Shown: piece after piece, positions 30,999-42,824 of the stretch
How positions within the stretch are numbered: the stretch's first letter is position 1
How the letters are laid out: each line of letters starts with the position of its first letter
Assembly (NCBI GenBank): GCA_032622095.1
Contig: CP136062.1
Span: forward strand, 136,318,960 to 136,382,959
Reading direction: 5' to 3'
Length of the DNA stretch: 64,000 nt
Source of the DNA: Siphonodentalium dalli
Taxonomy: Eukaryota; Mollusca; Scaphopoda; Gadilida; Siphonodentaliidae
Program-made: the position numbers and the translations under genes
The notes under the pieces: generated by a model
Database searches by the model: none
What the model saw: only the letters and a program-made list of their open reading frames with translations
Told to the model about the DNA's origin: nothing

Positions 30999-32978
30999 TC
31001 ACTCTAAGTAATCCAAGGACAGTCTAGTGCTTGCCCTTTTTCGGTAGTGACTGGATACTCTTGATACATGTTCGGAGTGATCTTCCATTATCATGAGACC
31101 AGAGGTATATTGCATGGGTAAGAGTTCGCATCCGTATAATGCTTTCGGCAGAACAACACATTTTAGGATCTGCCTCAGTGAAACAGGAGTCAAAGATGCA
31201 GTTAACTGTCTCTTAGCAATTGAGAAAAATGTTTTGCGCATTTTCAGAGAAACTAAGTGTCCATGTGATTTTCCTGTAGCGAATTTATCTTGTACAATTC
31301 CTAAGTGCGTGCTCTCTGTTTTCTCTGGAATGGTGTTCGGGCCTAAATGCCATGTTCTGTGAGCTTTGGAGTGGCCACTTTTTGACTCGTTAAATACAAT
31401 AATGTTGCTTTTAGTACAAGAGAAAGAAAATCGCCACCTGATGCTGTATTGATAACACATGTCGATTAAACTGTCGAGGCCAATTTTAGAGAGGGATATA
31501 AGTGTTATATCGTCCGCCGTAGTAGGTGCCGCGCATGAAATATTATTTATGGAGAGTCCCATTCGTGTGGTCGTTAGGATTTCAAGAAGGTCATTTATGT
31601 ACACTAAGTAGCAAAAAGGTGAGAGGATACCTCCTTGCCTTGTTCCTTGGCTAATCACAAAGGAGTTTGACAGACATCCGTTATAACGAACTTGGCTTGT
31701 GATGTCACTGTATATGCACTGTAACATGCAAATGGCTTTTCTTGAAAAACCAAGGCGAAGAAACTTGAATAACAGCCCGGTGTACCATACTTTGTCGAAA
31801 GCTTTTTTAGAGTCTAAAAATGCAACATAAAGTTTGGAACTGTTTTCATGTGCGTACGATATGGCCTCTTGAAGGACGAAAGTTGTCATGTTACAGCCTA
31901 CCCTAGATTGAAATCCATTCTGAAGGTCATGTAGGAATGCAGCCAGTATGTCACTATCCATGAATCGTTTGAGAAGTATGGCTTCAAATATTTTGTATAA
32001 CACGGGTAGTAATGATATCGCTCGGTAACTGTCCGGGAGAGTTGCAGGTTTAGGTTCTCCCTTGTATAATGGCACGATAATACCCGCTTTTAACTTCTCT
32101 GGAATATATTCAAAATCAAGAAATGCGTTGAACAACTTGCACAAACATAATAACAAGAGATCCGTTCCATGTCGCACGTGTTCGTTGGTTATACCATCAT
32201 GACCGCTTGCTTTGCCATATTTTAGTTTCCTTATAACATTTTCAATTTCAGCCGAAGTTATGGGAATTCCAAACAAAGGACATGTTTTATGCCCGCTTTT
32301 CAAACATTCAGATACTTTCCTCTCTACATAGGCTTCAAATAACGTGTCTTCGTGTGCTGGGGAACTGTACATGTCTTCGAAATATGCGGCCCAGCCAGAA
32401 AGAATGTCAGCATGGTTTCTACAGACCTGACCGCTGAATTCCATAGCAGAACAGATTGCCGGTGATGCTCCTTTTTGTGGTCGCAATGAACGCCAGAATA
32501 ACTTATGGTTGTTTCTTGCATGTGACTCAAGTGTGTAGCTTAAGTTTCCTTGGTAATTTCGAACTGCATGCCTATGTACCCGCCTAAAATCACGCTTTGC
32601 TTGTTGGTGATCCACATACGTCCGTTTGCATGCGCTACGTGGCTTGCCGTCTTCTGACCACGCACGATACATGGAAATTGAGTGTTTTTTAAGATTATCT
32701 AGTTCGGAATTCCAATAGGGCGTGCTGTGTTGTTCTCTAGATCTAACTGGAACGGCAGAAGATGCAGCTGCATGCAATGCGTCTACAATGTCGTCATAGA
32801 ACAATGCGATATCGTGCTTGGAATGGATCACGCGATTACACAGATCAGCGCATCTCACATCCAAAGTGTTTTTATACAAAATTGTGTCCATACGGCTCCA
32901 CAAGTAAGCTATTTTTGTTTGCGTTGGCTGAATATTGTTAGAAATGTCCGGGAGTGTCATCTTGCATGTTACTGGCAT
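30999..32978 (-). pseudogene. LINE reverse transcriptase (659-codon open segment)
   Basis: RT motifs are in order: KYGKASGHDGI (fingers), YRAISLLPVLYKIFE, motif A VAFLDSKKAFDKVW, motif B QGTRQGGILSPFCYLVYINDL, and motif C TADDITLIS (Thr replaces the usual Tyr). The HLGIV and LPKALYGCELL thumb-like motifs follow. The Met at 32978 falls within the end of the endonuclease: the preceding codons read TSNHMPV, the SDHxP motif with Asp changed to Asn, and a frameshift lies just upstream (about 33000). The frame ends in SLDYLE. Confidence 0.85.
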
Positions 32979-32999
32979 ATGATTCGAAGTATTGATTGC

Positions 33000-33745
33000 A
33001 TTGTCAGACAGAAATCCAGCTATTTTGTATTAAGTCTCTATCACGTGAAGACACCAAAATATGATCAATGAGAGAGGGCTTGTTTGTTAAACAATATGGT
33101 ATGTGAGAGAATTCATTACCGCCGCACGCGTTGCTTGCTGTTGTGGAAATCAGTTCACAATTATCCAAAAACTGAAGAAATAATTCGGAACGATCATTGA
33201 GATCAATGGGCGCAGTATTTAACGACCCTTTCGGTATGTGAGCGTTAAAGTCACCCCATTATTATCACACTTCCTTCTGCAGAGTACATCGCACATAGTT
33301 CCACTAAAGATTCGAGGCATTCACTAAAATAGTCATCTCCGTGATTTGTGTTAGGGAGGTAGACTTGAATAATTGTCAGAATGTGTTTGTCCAATATCAA
33401 CTGGACACCAACGAATCTATTCTCGTCGATACTGATTGCTGTGCATTTATGTTGAAGGGAATTGTGAATAAGCAATCCAACACCGTCTCTTGTGAACTTT
33501 CCACCTGTTTTTGTTTTAATTACAGTTCCTGGCTTGGCTGTGTATATATATTTGTCACTTAAAGTGTGTAAAAAACATAAGTTTTCTGATTCTAGCCAGT
33601 GTTCTGATACGCAACAATTTGATAGCTCTCACGTTTAAGAATGTCAGATATATATGAAGCGCTACCTTTGATCCCTGTGGCATTCCACGTGAAAATTCCA
33701 ATTTCAGAAATTGTAACCATGGATAGTATTTAACTTCAATAAACT
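33000..33745 (-). pseudogene. AP endonuclease part of the second LINE
   Basis: Fragments in different frames read TGGKFTRDGVGLLIHNS, VQLILDKHILTIIQVYLPN, GSVIIMG (start of the GDFN block) and FSHIPYCLTNKPSLIDHIL. The order fits an APE domain. Several frameshifts make it non-functional. Confidence 0.65.
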
Positions 33746-33886
33746 TCACTCACCGACCTGACACGAGTAACCAGCGCTGGGACTGGTATAGGCCAATATT
33801 GGACAACTCAACTATACACATTGGACCACGGAGGTGCCAGATTGTATATATAATGCAGTCTATTCCCAGTGATAAAGCACTTGTAT

Positions 33887-33985
33887 ATAAAGATTCGAAA
33901 TATCCCGAATCACACGACCGCTTCGAATCGAATCGAATCGGAACGTAGATTCGAAATCGAATCGAATCTCGAAGCTTCGTCGGGC
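33887..33985. repeat. TCGAA/TCGAATC short repeats
   Basis: Repeated ATTCGAAAT, TCGAATCGAATCG and inverse forms over about 100 bp. Confidence 0.7.
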
Positions 33986-34810
33986 TCTAACAATTTGACA
34001 CGGTAAATTTACGAATTTACATTAGAATTTTAGCTATATAACACAATAACATGCACGTATAAGGATTATAATATTAAAAACATAGCAAGTTTGGAAATAA
34101 GGGACCCCCCCCCCCCACACTTTTATGATATAAACAATAACTGTTCACCATGCATGTACGTCACTTTATCCAAAGGCTAATAATACCTTAATGCTGACAT
34201 CTCACGACTCACATTCGCACTATCATACGGTATTATAATTTGAGATTATTTCTAAGTTCATTATTTGCTACTTGCTATGAACATGCATGCAGTTATGATA
34301 TAGTCATATGTTATCATATTCAGACTTTACAATAATGTATGCTTCAATTTAAGCGGATTTTGAGTAGTTTATTGAATGACATAATGATCTTCACATTTTA
34401 AACTTCTGAACACAAACGGTGGCTATATATATATGTATAGGACTATACATCGCGTGTTATATATACGGCGCACACCCCTCCCCGGTAACCGAATTTAAGC
34501 GAGTTATACATAGCAGAGGAGGACAAAATATGCGTGTTAATTCTTCACATCGTTTTGTAAACCACCAATATAATGGAAATAAATACCCCACCATTCAACA
34601 AATTGTTTCCATTGGTACATTGATCGTCTATTGAGATATTTCAAGCTTCGTTGCAACAGTGATGCTCATCATATTCAAATGAAATTATTTTTAAAACACC
34701 AAAGTCGTTAATTATCCCACATTGTGTGTGATTCCGTGGGCCAGAATACACATAGAACATCATACTATAGAGCACGATTGGAGCATTTCAGTAGCATCCA
34801 CAAGTCTCAA
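33986..34810. other. Unassigned AT-rich spacer
   Basis: A 13-C run lies at about 34107. No coding or RNA feature recognised. Confidence 0.4.
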
Positions 34811-35200
34811 TCAGAGACGCGGCTAGAAGGTCACCGTAAATTGGGGGGGGGTCCACCTAGAAATGTTGAACTGTGCCCTCCCCCTTCGTTTTGAATTTTC
34901 CAATTGGTACCTCAAGCTGTCCAACTGTTAGCCATTTCCAACCAAATTGAAAATTTCCAACTTATGGCCATTATCAGGCAAAAATTGTACCAAATGTAGA
35001 AAAATATGCCACTGTTTGTCTAAAAACAATAAATTCCCCACTAATTACTGGTTGGAAATCAAACAATAGGAACAATTTAAACCTTATATATGCATGTGGT
35101 GTAAAACTTGCAACTAATTTGTGTCAGGCATGAAATTTCCAACTGTTGAAATTTTTATCGAAGTTTGGTGTGGGGTTAGACATCCCTCCAATATCCACCC
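34811..35200 (+). mobile_element. Fragment of hAT-like MITE family
   Basis: CAGAGACGCGGCTAGAAGG followed by a G run and GTCCACCT, then several AATTTCCAACT motifs, matches the internal style of the intact element at 36453-37654. A matching right end was not found. Confidence 0.4.
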
Positions 35201-36444
35201 TACTGGTCTCAGTAGATCATTTCCTCTCACCTGCATTCCATATAACACAAAACAATGTCGTTACTTTATCAACCTTTTGTGTGTTTCCGTGCAAAATAAT
35301 ACAATTGTGGTGCTGGGTTAAAGCATACTGTGGTGTGTATATGATGAACACACATTTGTTCGGTAATGCATTCACCGCACAGTTGAATTTGTCAATACGA
35401 AATGACAATTTTCGAGCATAACGTTATAGGTTTTATGCTTCTTTAAGATTTAGTTATTCCCCCTCCATTGAAAATAATTACAATTTGAACTACGCCAGTA
35501 ACTCAAAGATAGAGTTTTTCCTCTTCCATTGAAAATACATTTTTTTAGTTTGAATTCTGTTGCATTCTGGGAGCCAAAACGGGGGTAATCTTCTATGATT
35601 TCAGCTGTTTTCTATTTCTCTATGGACATCGTCTGAGACACAGACGTTTCAAATGGCGATGAATTATAGTATTTTAATCATATTTTATGGCATAGATTGT
35701 TATTAAAACCGTATATCAAGGCACTATAAAAAAAATAATCAGTGACTCGAATATCAAGTGGGCTTTAATTCAGTAATTGTGAACAAATTCTTGTTTCTTA
35801 TCTAAATGGCCATGTATCGATCGGAATGGCACATTGGATGTCCCCCAACTCCCCAACTCAGATCAAGCTTGAACATCGAGGTTCTGATTTTCTACATGCA
35901 TGTCGCGGTTCTAACTCGTGTTCAAGCTATAGTTAGACCGATCAACTGATGTTGGTGTCAAGCATGATCTCTCAGTCTGAGCAGACTCCACCCACATTGT
36001 GAGATAGTCTTATACTTGTTCGGATTCTGAGGGAATCGGTCCCGAAAAGACCAATTTTCACCCATATTGGTTCGAACCTGTTCCAACTTCGTTTAGCTAT
36101 AACCCAAACTGATATGGTCTTACCAACGACCTCACCATGCACAATGGCTACGGGGAAATCCTTAAAAGGAAGCCTTTCATCGAGAGTTGGGAAGCGTATT
36201 GATCAGTATGAACATGGGTTTCGAATATTGGCACATAACGAATCTAACATTAGGCTATATATTGGAACAGCACAATGAACTTTCTCCGAAACTGTATATT
36301 ATACCACTACTGGTACATGTATGGCAGTTCGAACCCGACATGTGCGAAAATCGGAACCGACTTTCCAGCTTAAGCTAGGTTGAGGGACATCTCCAAACTC
36401 CATGCAGGATTTACCTCCCTTGATGACTCAGAAAGGAAGTATGA
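35201..36444. other. Unassigned spacer
   Basis: No gene or clear repeat. GGTTCGAACC at about 36070 lacks a tRNA cloverleaf around it. Confidence 0.4.
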
Positions 36445-36452
36445 CTGGTACG

Positions 36453-37654
36453 CAGGGATGTGGCTGGAGGGTCTCCGCTGGGGGGGGGGGGGGTGTCCAC
36501 CTTGGGAATTTCCAACTGCACCCCCCCCCCCCCTTCCCTTGAGTCGGAATCACACCAACACAACTTTTTGCATAATTCCATTTGCACCCCCCCCCCCCCA
36601 TTGAGTCGGAATCGCACCAACACAACTTTTTGCATAATTCCATTTGCACCCCCCCCCCCTTGTACCTCATGCTCAGGCCTAATTTCCTATATATTCATAA
36701 GCCATGCTTCTATTTTCCCAGTATGAGAACATTAAGATATTTTAACCTGAAAATTGCCCCAAAAAAAAACAACTAGTGATCTAATTCCAGACAAATGCAC
36801 ACAGCTGCCGACAACAGACCAGGAAACACCGGGTCGACCATGGTTGTTTGGCCCTGTGTGAGAGAAAATTTTGAAAACTATATACAAGAAAATCGCAAAT
36901 CCTAGCATCTAGACTGGCCTCAACTGAAGCTTTCCTAGTGTTGGAAATTTCAAACCTCATGCTCCCCCTCAGGTTGGAAAATTCTTCAACTGATGACCAT
37001 TTATGTCTACAAGTTTGACCAAATGTAGTAAAATATTGTTTTGCTAAACTAATTAGCAGTTTTGTATTGGCCATGTGGATGATGCAATATGACACACCGG
37101 GCCGACCATGGTTCGGCCCGGTGTGCGAAAATTTTGAAATCTGAACAAGAAAATCGCAAAATCCTAACATCTAGACTAGCCTCAAGCCTTCCTACTGTTG
37201 GAAATTTCAAACCCTACACCCCCACTTAGGTTGGAAAATTTCCAACTGATGACAATTCCAATGACAATGTTGACCAATTGTATGACAATATTGTTTTCTT
37301 AAATTAACTAGAAGTTTTTGACTGGCCACGGGGGAGGGACCAGGACACAAGCTTTCCAAGTGTTGGAAATTTCCAACCTGTCACCCCCCTAAGGTTGGAA
37401 AATTTCCAACTGATGTCCATTTCTGTCAAAAAATTTTAACAAAAATAGGAACATATGCAAATATTGGTCGAAAAACAATAAATTCCCCCCAATAAATTGT
37501 TTTATAATCAAACTAAAAAACATTTTCAACCTATTGTTGGTGTGAAATTTCGTTGTGGCAGGTATGAAATTTCCAACTATTGAAAATATAGCTATCTGCT
37601 GGGGGGGGGTGGTGAGACACCCCCACACCCCCCCCCCCTCTAGCCACATCCCTG
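36453..37654. mobile_element. hAT-type non-autonomous element with 8-bp target duplication
   Basis: Starts CAGGGATGTGGCTGGAGG and ends with the inverse CCTCTAGCCACATCCCTG. The 8-bp CTGGTACG flanks both sides exactly (36445-36452 and 37655-37662). CAGGG(A/G)-type termini and 8-bp duplications are characteristic of hAT transposons. The interior is non-coding and holds long G/C runs next to both ends, a 59-bp tandem duplication (36540-36660) and many TTGGAAATTTC/AATTTCCAAC motifs. Mobilisation would need a hAT transposase from elsewhere. Confidence 0.85.
36537..36662 (+). repeat. Tandem duplication with poly-C spacers
   Basis: Two ~60-bp units, TTGAGTCGGAATC.CACCAA through CATTTGCA, each ending in a run of 10-14 C. 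Confidence 0.85.
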
Positions 37655-37662
37655 CTGGTACG

Positions 37663-38540
37663 CTCTGGCAGAGATTGGGACATCTCAATGAACAGTTCGG
37701 ATCGAAACGGTATACGTGGCCATTTCGATAATAAAAGAGAATATGTTATATAGCTAAACGGTCATTGAAGCATGCAAGCATATTTGAAGCAATGAATACT
37801 CATACTGAAATGAATTTGATGTATGAGCCAGTACCAGTAATCGTATTGTCGCAGATACAATTTCGTAGGAAGTGCATTTATGTTCAAACATAATGGTAGA
37901 TCCATTTTGGGTCGTGGAGATATATCTCAAACATATATAGGCCTACTGATGTTGGTGACAATATGAATTGTTAGCAGTAGAATCCACGAACAAAATAATT
38001 AGATGGAGTGATACTTATTCAGAGTCTGATGGAAGTAATTTGTCTTATATATGGACAGAAAATCGTGCTGGCTAAGCCTAACATGTCTACTCAACACGTC
38101 GAGTGATAATTTGTTCAGCGGGTTGTATTCAGCAGTTGATTAGCGAGTGCTCAACAATGACAACTCAGGATATATGTTTCTGATTTAATCAACACGCGGT
38201 GATTGAAAGTTCTAGGAACAATAACTCAATTCAATGTGTATCTATAATGGTAGTCATTTCGAGATGATTAATCTACGCTATCACATTATTTTTGGATCCA
38301 ATAATGCAACATTGAGATTGGAGGAGATGGCCGATACTGACCCGATAGGTATACCAGAACGTCATTAGTTCATCACCTCATTAAAGAGTAAACATTTCGA
38401 AGTCGAGGTTCTAATTTCGCGGACACCATAGACAATCCCAGTACGAATCAAATTATATCACAGAATAATTTAAAGGTACCCAATCCGATCAGAGGGTCCC
38501 CATATCACCAAGCTACAACATTTTTTTTTATTTCTTCAAA
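37663..38540. other. Unassigned spacer
   Basis: No coding or repeat structure recognised. Confidence 0.4.
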
Positions 38541-38542
38541 AT

Positions 38543-40258
38543 AAGCTTTAGTCAGGGTGGGGGGGGGTAGTAAAACATTTGCAGGAAGGCATGCCGTGGA
38601 TTTTTTGCATCTGAATTGTCGGGTACCCACCACCCCCAAACCTGCAATTTTTTACTCCCAATTCTTGGACACCCACCCCCAAATTTCACTAATTTCGGTC
38701 TAAAACCGCATAAAAACCCTACTGATATAACTCATATAAATTATATGACTGAGAAATTATCTCCTTTAGTTCAAATGACAGGTATATGACACATTTTTGG
38801 TTCATCCCATGGCACAAAGGGCAAAACTACTTCGTTACACCATCCCATCACCCGGGCAAAAGTACTCCATTGAACATTCCCATGCAGTCATCACCCGAAA
38901 CTCCCAATTTAAACTTCCGGTGACCTAATTTCACGGGATGCTGATACGGAATTCAAAGGATACTGATACGGAATTCATAGAATACCGATACGGCCCACGA
39001 CCATAGTGGTATTTGTAAGGGATTAGTGGTAGTCATATAATAAAGGTAAATATGAAGATTTTATTTCAAATACTGACTGATAGGCAATTCTCTACCACAT
39101 ACATTAACATGGAGTTTCCAGGTCAGTGTGTGATGAGAGTATGCTATAGGTCTTCGTGGGTGGTCAAATTCCATACTGCTAAATGGAAATTTTAATACAT
39201 GCGATTAGTGGACAAATACAGTAACCCAACAGAAGCTGATAGGTGCACATAAAACATTATTTTAGGCAAATGCATCCAATTTTACAAAAACAAATAATAC
39301 ACATCCCAGCATATCTCCCCTGTATATTCAGTAATATATCTTTTCCCCTGCAAGCTATTACATGAACCGAACATGTGCTTTGGCTCTAACACATTTTAAG
39401 TTCATATCATTTCAGGACAGTGAACTCAATCTTGACTTTCGAGTCACTTTTGACATTATGTAGACATATCCATGACATATCAGTTGTTAAGCTTCAATTG
39501 AACAAGAGTTGACATCTTTAGAAAACATATATATATATTTAGAGAGGATATTTGCCAGGCTGCAATTGGAAATATTATTTTATAAATTGCTGATATCTGC
39601 AAATCTAAGTCATTGTGCAGGATACACACAATTCCATCATTTCTAAGTATTTCCTGATTAGTCTGTCAACCAGCACATTATATAGCATTATTCCATACCA
39701 CTTGTGTATAGTCTATTAGATCATCTTATTTTATACTAAATGACAAGCATTCTCTATGCCAGACTTGGATACTTTAGGTGTTGTGTTATCAACTGATCAT
39801 CTGAGTTGATAGACATGCAAATAATTCATTGATTAGCTTCATGCACTGGTGAACATTATTTTCGAGCCATTCATAGTCACATTAATATTTGCCACGCACC
39901 AATGATGTTGGCTTAAAGGTCTCAGTTACATGAGGACAAGTTTATTTATATCAGTTTTTCATTTCCCGAAGCTTCTATTGAAGGGTGTCAGGAAAGAGGT
40001 TTTCACCTCACCGTCCCATATGCAACATCTCAGCTTAATGTCCCATCTACTAAGGCCCATATAAGGGCCCATTAACATACGTAAGGTGATTTTGTAGTTA
40101 CAATATGTTACATATGTCAAATATGTGCACAAAAGGTCTTTAGTAAAAAAAATTGCATGAGGTTGTAAAAAACGCGCTTTTTGCCTCTCGGACCACCACC
40201 CACCCCGGCATACCTTCCTGCAAATTTTGTATTACACCCCCCCCCCCTCCGCTTTAGT
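38543..40258. mobile_element. Inverted-repeat element with G-rich ends
   Basis: The left end (CTTTAGTCAGGG, G run, TAAAACATTTGCAGGAAGGC, ATGCCG) is matched inverted by 40200-40258 (CTAAAGCGGAGG, G run, AAAATTTGCAGGAAGGTATG). Arms of about 60 bp, interior AT-rich and non-coding. Limits are approximate; no target duplication confirmed. Confidence 0.55.
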
Positions 40259-40397
40259 TATTAGAATCGATTAATTGCAACAAAATAATGCTAACCACTG
40301 TCAACTTTGGTACCAAATTTCCAAAACGTGTTATTTATCAACATTTTGTTCAACGAAATATGGCCGTATTATCACTTGAGTATTCACGAAATTTGGC

Positions 40398-40497
40398 NNN
40401 NNNNNNNNNNNNNNNNNNNNNNNNNNNNNNNNNNNNNNNNNNNNNNNNNNNNNNNNNNNNNNNNNNNNNNNNNNNNNNNNNNNNNNNNNNNNNNNNN
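40398..40497. other. Assembly gap (100 N)
   Basis: Exactly 100 N, the conventional size for a gap of unknown length. Sequences on either side may not be adjacent. Confidence 0.98.
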
Positions 40498-40997
40498 ATT
40501 TTGATTGGCTATTATAAATATTATGATAAGAACTAAATACTTCACTGATCGCTATTAGATATCAAATGCTCACTAGGTACGTGCAAATTTAGGGCCACAG
40601 ATTGCGTGATTTTGCATCATGACGTGAAACTCGTGTCCAAGGACCTGTCAGTTAGCGGATTTCCTCGAATAAACAGAGGGTTTTGTAAATTGGGAATTAT
40701 GGTTCCAACTCAACCAGTCTGTTGTATAGTGACCTATTTAATGAGTCATTCGTTGTCTTCCCGCATTAATCCCCCTCATAAGGTCACTACTTTCGAATCC
40801 ACGCATTGCGATGAAATTGTTCAGCCTGGAAATTTTCCATCTGTAAAAAGAAAAATAAGTACATCTATATAAACAATAATAATAATGTTAATACAGCAGC
40901 CAATGAACGTGTTTCTATATATTACCATTGTTATAAGGCTTGAACTAACATTTACAGGTTCATACTGATTGTCAGGGTGGGGGAGAAATAACAGGTG

Positions 40998-41723
40998 ATG
41001 GATATCCCGCCGCACGCCGCTGATTCGAGCGATAATAGTGTAAGCACGATACCAGAACTTTTAAACTTGTATGGTCTTACTGTGGCTTGGAAACCGTCAT
41101 ACCCAGAGTATCGAAAATTTCACTCGAGATTAGCTTCTTTCGTAAACTGGACCTCGCCCGTGGAGGCTGCTAAAATAGCTGGAGCTGGTTTCTTTTTCAC
41201 AAAGACCGCTGATAAAACCATATGTTATAGTTGCGGATGTAGGTTGTGGCAATGGGAAAAGAGAGATGATCCTCGAACTGAACATTACCGTTTCTTTCCA
41301 AATTGTAGCTATCTCAATTATTTGCAACGTTTCCTGCCTGAAGATAGGTATAAACAGTGGAACAGACCGAGATATTTAATGGAAATCCCCGATGTACCAG
41401 CAAATGTTTCATTGCAACGGCCCGTGGATAGTGCCTCTGTTCAAGAAATGAATACATTTTCAGTAGATGACCTTACCGTTAATTTCGAAGAAATGACTGA
41501 AATAAACGATGAGAGACTGTCTGGTTCCTATGAAGATGACTGGCCTGATACGGCAGTAAACGATTCTGAAGAATGCAAATGTATCATTTGTCTAGAGAAG
41601 AATAAAAACTGTGTGCTTTTACCATGTGGACACGTAGCAATGTGTGGCATGTGCGCGCTCGGTTCTGAGACTTGTCCCTTGTGCAGAAGCGAAGTGCGTG
41701 CCTATGCCAAAACTTTTGGTTAA
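40998..41723 (+). CDS. BIR + RING protein (inhibitor-of-apoptosis-like)
   Basis: 241 residues without an intron. One BIR domain spans residues ~41-107 with C-x2-C-x16-H-x6-C (Cys76, Cys79, His96, Cys103). A short acidic linker follows, then a C-terminal RING (~195-233): CIICLEKNKNC, LPCGHVAMCGMC and CPLC. BIR domains bind caspases or their regulators, and the RING is a ubiquitin E3 module; together they suppress cell death in the cytosol. ATG at 40998 begins MDIPPHAAD; an AACAG just upstream could also be a splice acceptor. Most animal IAPs have several BIRs and introns. A compact one-BIR intronless form also fits a retrocopy or a gene carried by a large DNA mobile element or virus. Neighbour: tandem PC4-like gene 325 bp downstream. 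Confidence 0.9.
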   Translation: MDIPPHAADSSDNSVSTIPELLNLYGLTVAWKPSYPEYRKFHSRLASFVNWTSPVEAAKIAGAGFFFTKTADKTICYSCGCRLWQWEKRDDPRTEHYRFFPNCSYLNYLQRFLPEDRYKQWNRPRYLMEIPDVPANVSLQRPVDSASVQEMNTFSVDDLTVNFEEMTEINDERLSGSYEDDWPDTAVNDSEECKCIICLEKNKNCVLLPCGHVAMCGMCALGSETCPLCRSEVRAYAKTFG

Positions 41724-41970
41724 ATGATTCATACCTGCGTTATGAATACCCTGAATCACGGTTGCGTGTCATTTCCGGCCCTTTCCTATAGGCCGAGACA
41801 GTTTACCACGAAACCCCTTTATTCTGGATTTAGCTAATGTACTTCCGAGCCACTGTCTGAGAGTTCCCTCTGATCGAAACATGATTGGCCCTTCCATATT
41901 TGACTAATACGATTCCGGGGGCAATCTGATTGATTATATACTTTGAAACGGTTGTGATGGGACCGCCCAA

Positions 41971-42026
41971 TGACGTCATATAGGGTATAAACGTAATACA
42001 TCCACGCGCCTCCGACATTTTCAGTT
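41971..42026 (+). promoter_or_regulatory. CRE, TATA box and initiator for the PC4-like gene
   Basis: TGACGTCA (41971-41978) is a perfect CRE. GTATAAAC (41985-41992) is TATA-like. TCAGTTC (42021-42027) matches the arthropod/metazoan initiator. TATA to initiator is about 37 bp, slightly longer than usual. The start codon lies 26 bp further on (42049). Confidence 0.6.
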
Positions 42027-42048
42027 CAGCGTTCATCGAAACGACACC

Positions 42049-42570
42049 ATGAATTCTAAAATTTTCACCAAACACTTAGGACGGGATAGATACCTTACCG
42101 TCGGTGAATATAAAAGGATCAAAAATATAGACATCAGAATATGGAACGATGGGAAGTTCCCTACTAAATTCGGCGCCTGCCTGCGATTACAACAGTGGCT
42201 GGAATTAGCTGATAACGCACAGAAAGTGTATGAACATTTACAAAGCAGATCTTCTTTGGAAAGGATACATATCGGACATAATGAACACGTGACTTATGAT
42301 CATGAACACCGTGTTGTACATATCCGAAAATTCTTTTACCCGAAAGACAGTGAGAGACTTTGCCCTACGAAGACAGGTGTAACTCTCAACCACTCAGAAT
42401 TTGAACAGTTGATGTCCACCATTAATGACGTCACTGTGGCTGTACCGGAACTACAAACTTTAGTACCCTGCTACATGCAAGAGGATCATAAAAAAAAGCA
42501 GCTTGGCTTTTTAATGTGTAGTTTCTGTTCACCGGAATTATGCAAAATATATACACCTGATTCGTTTTAA
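42049..42570 (+). CDS. Tandem PC4-like domain protein
   Basis: 173 residues, intronless. Residues ~10-64 (GRDRYLTVGEYKRIKNIDIR, then PTKFGACLRLQQW) and ~73-136 (HNEHV..., VVHIRKFFYPKD, PTKTGVTLNHSEFEQL) each align by eye with the PC4/p15 single-stranded-DNA-binding domain: a beta ridge, an I-D-I-R-x-[WF] strand, a P-T-K-x-G-x-x-L turn and a C-terminal helix. Human PC4 has one such domain and dimerises; a tandem pair could form the dimer in one chain. The role would be ssDNA or transcription-bubble binding in the nucleus. The Cys-containing tail (CSFCSPELC) is unassigned. A clear promoter upstream and AATAAA 22 bp after the stop mark a compact gene. Confidence 0.8.
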   Translation: MNSKIFTKHLGRDRYLTVGEYKRIKNIDIRIWNDGKFPTKFGACLRLQQWLELADNAQKVYEHLQSRSSLERIHIGHNEHVTYDHEHRVVHIRKFFYPKDSERLCPTKTGVTLNHSEFEQLMSTINDVTVAVPELQTLVPCYMQEDHKKKQLGFLMCSFCSPELCKIYTPDSF

Positions 42571-42591
42571 ACTGTAATTATTATGTAATGG

Positions 42592-42597
42592 AATAAA
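42592..42597 (+). terminator. Poly(A) signal AATAAA
   Basis: 22 bp after the PC4-like stop codon; a second AATAATAAAA follows at about 42615. Confidence 0.7.
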
Positions 42598-42824
42598 TGG
42601 ATTGTGTTTGATAAATAATAAAATGTGTAAATTATTAAAAGATGCGTTCAGCTTTACTGCTATGTAAAAGCCGACCCACTTGTAGAAAACCATGTCGAAA
42701 TTATTCTCTGGCATGACCTTCTTCGATTATCTTGTGATTTTTGTAATAACACTACAGAATGAGAATGACTTGAGAAATACCACGACCAAACTCTACACCT
42801 CCTTCTGTAGTTTTATTACTTAAA

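Larger units (their letters stand above)
30226..33750 (-). mobile_element. Second APE-type LINE, full-length but decayed
   Basis: The minus strand carries an AP endonuclease region (about 33740-32960), a long RT frame (32978-30999) and a C-terminal zinc-knuckle region (30760-30226). Frameshifts separate these. The orientation matches the LINE at 1.2-5.0 kb but the sequence is a different family. No poly(A) tail or target duplication was identified. Confidence 0.75.

Noticed and set aside
36060-36080. tRNA-like GGTTCGAACC
   Set aside because: No acceptor, D or anticodon stems can be built around it.
40288-40536. Open frame spanning the N gap
   Set aside because: Its length depends on 100 unknown bases.
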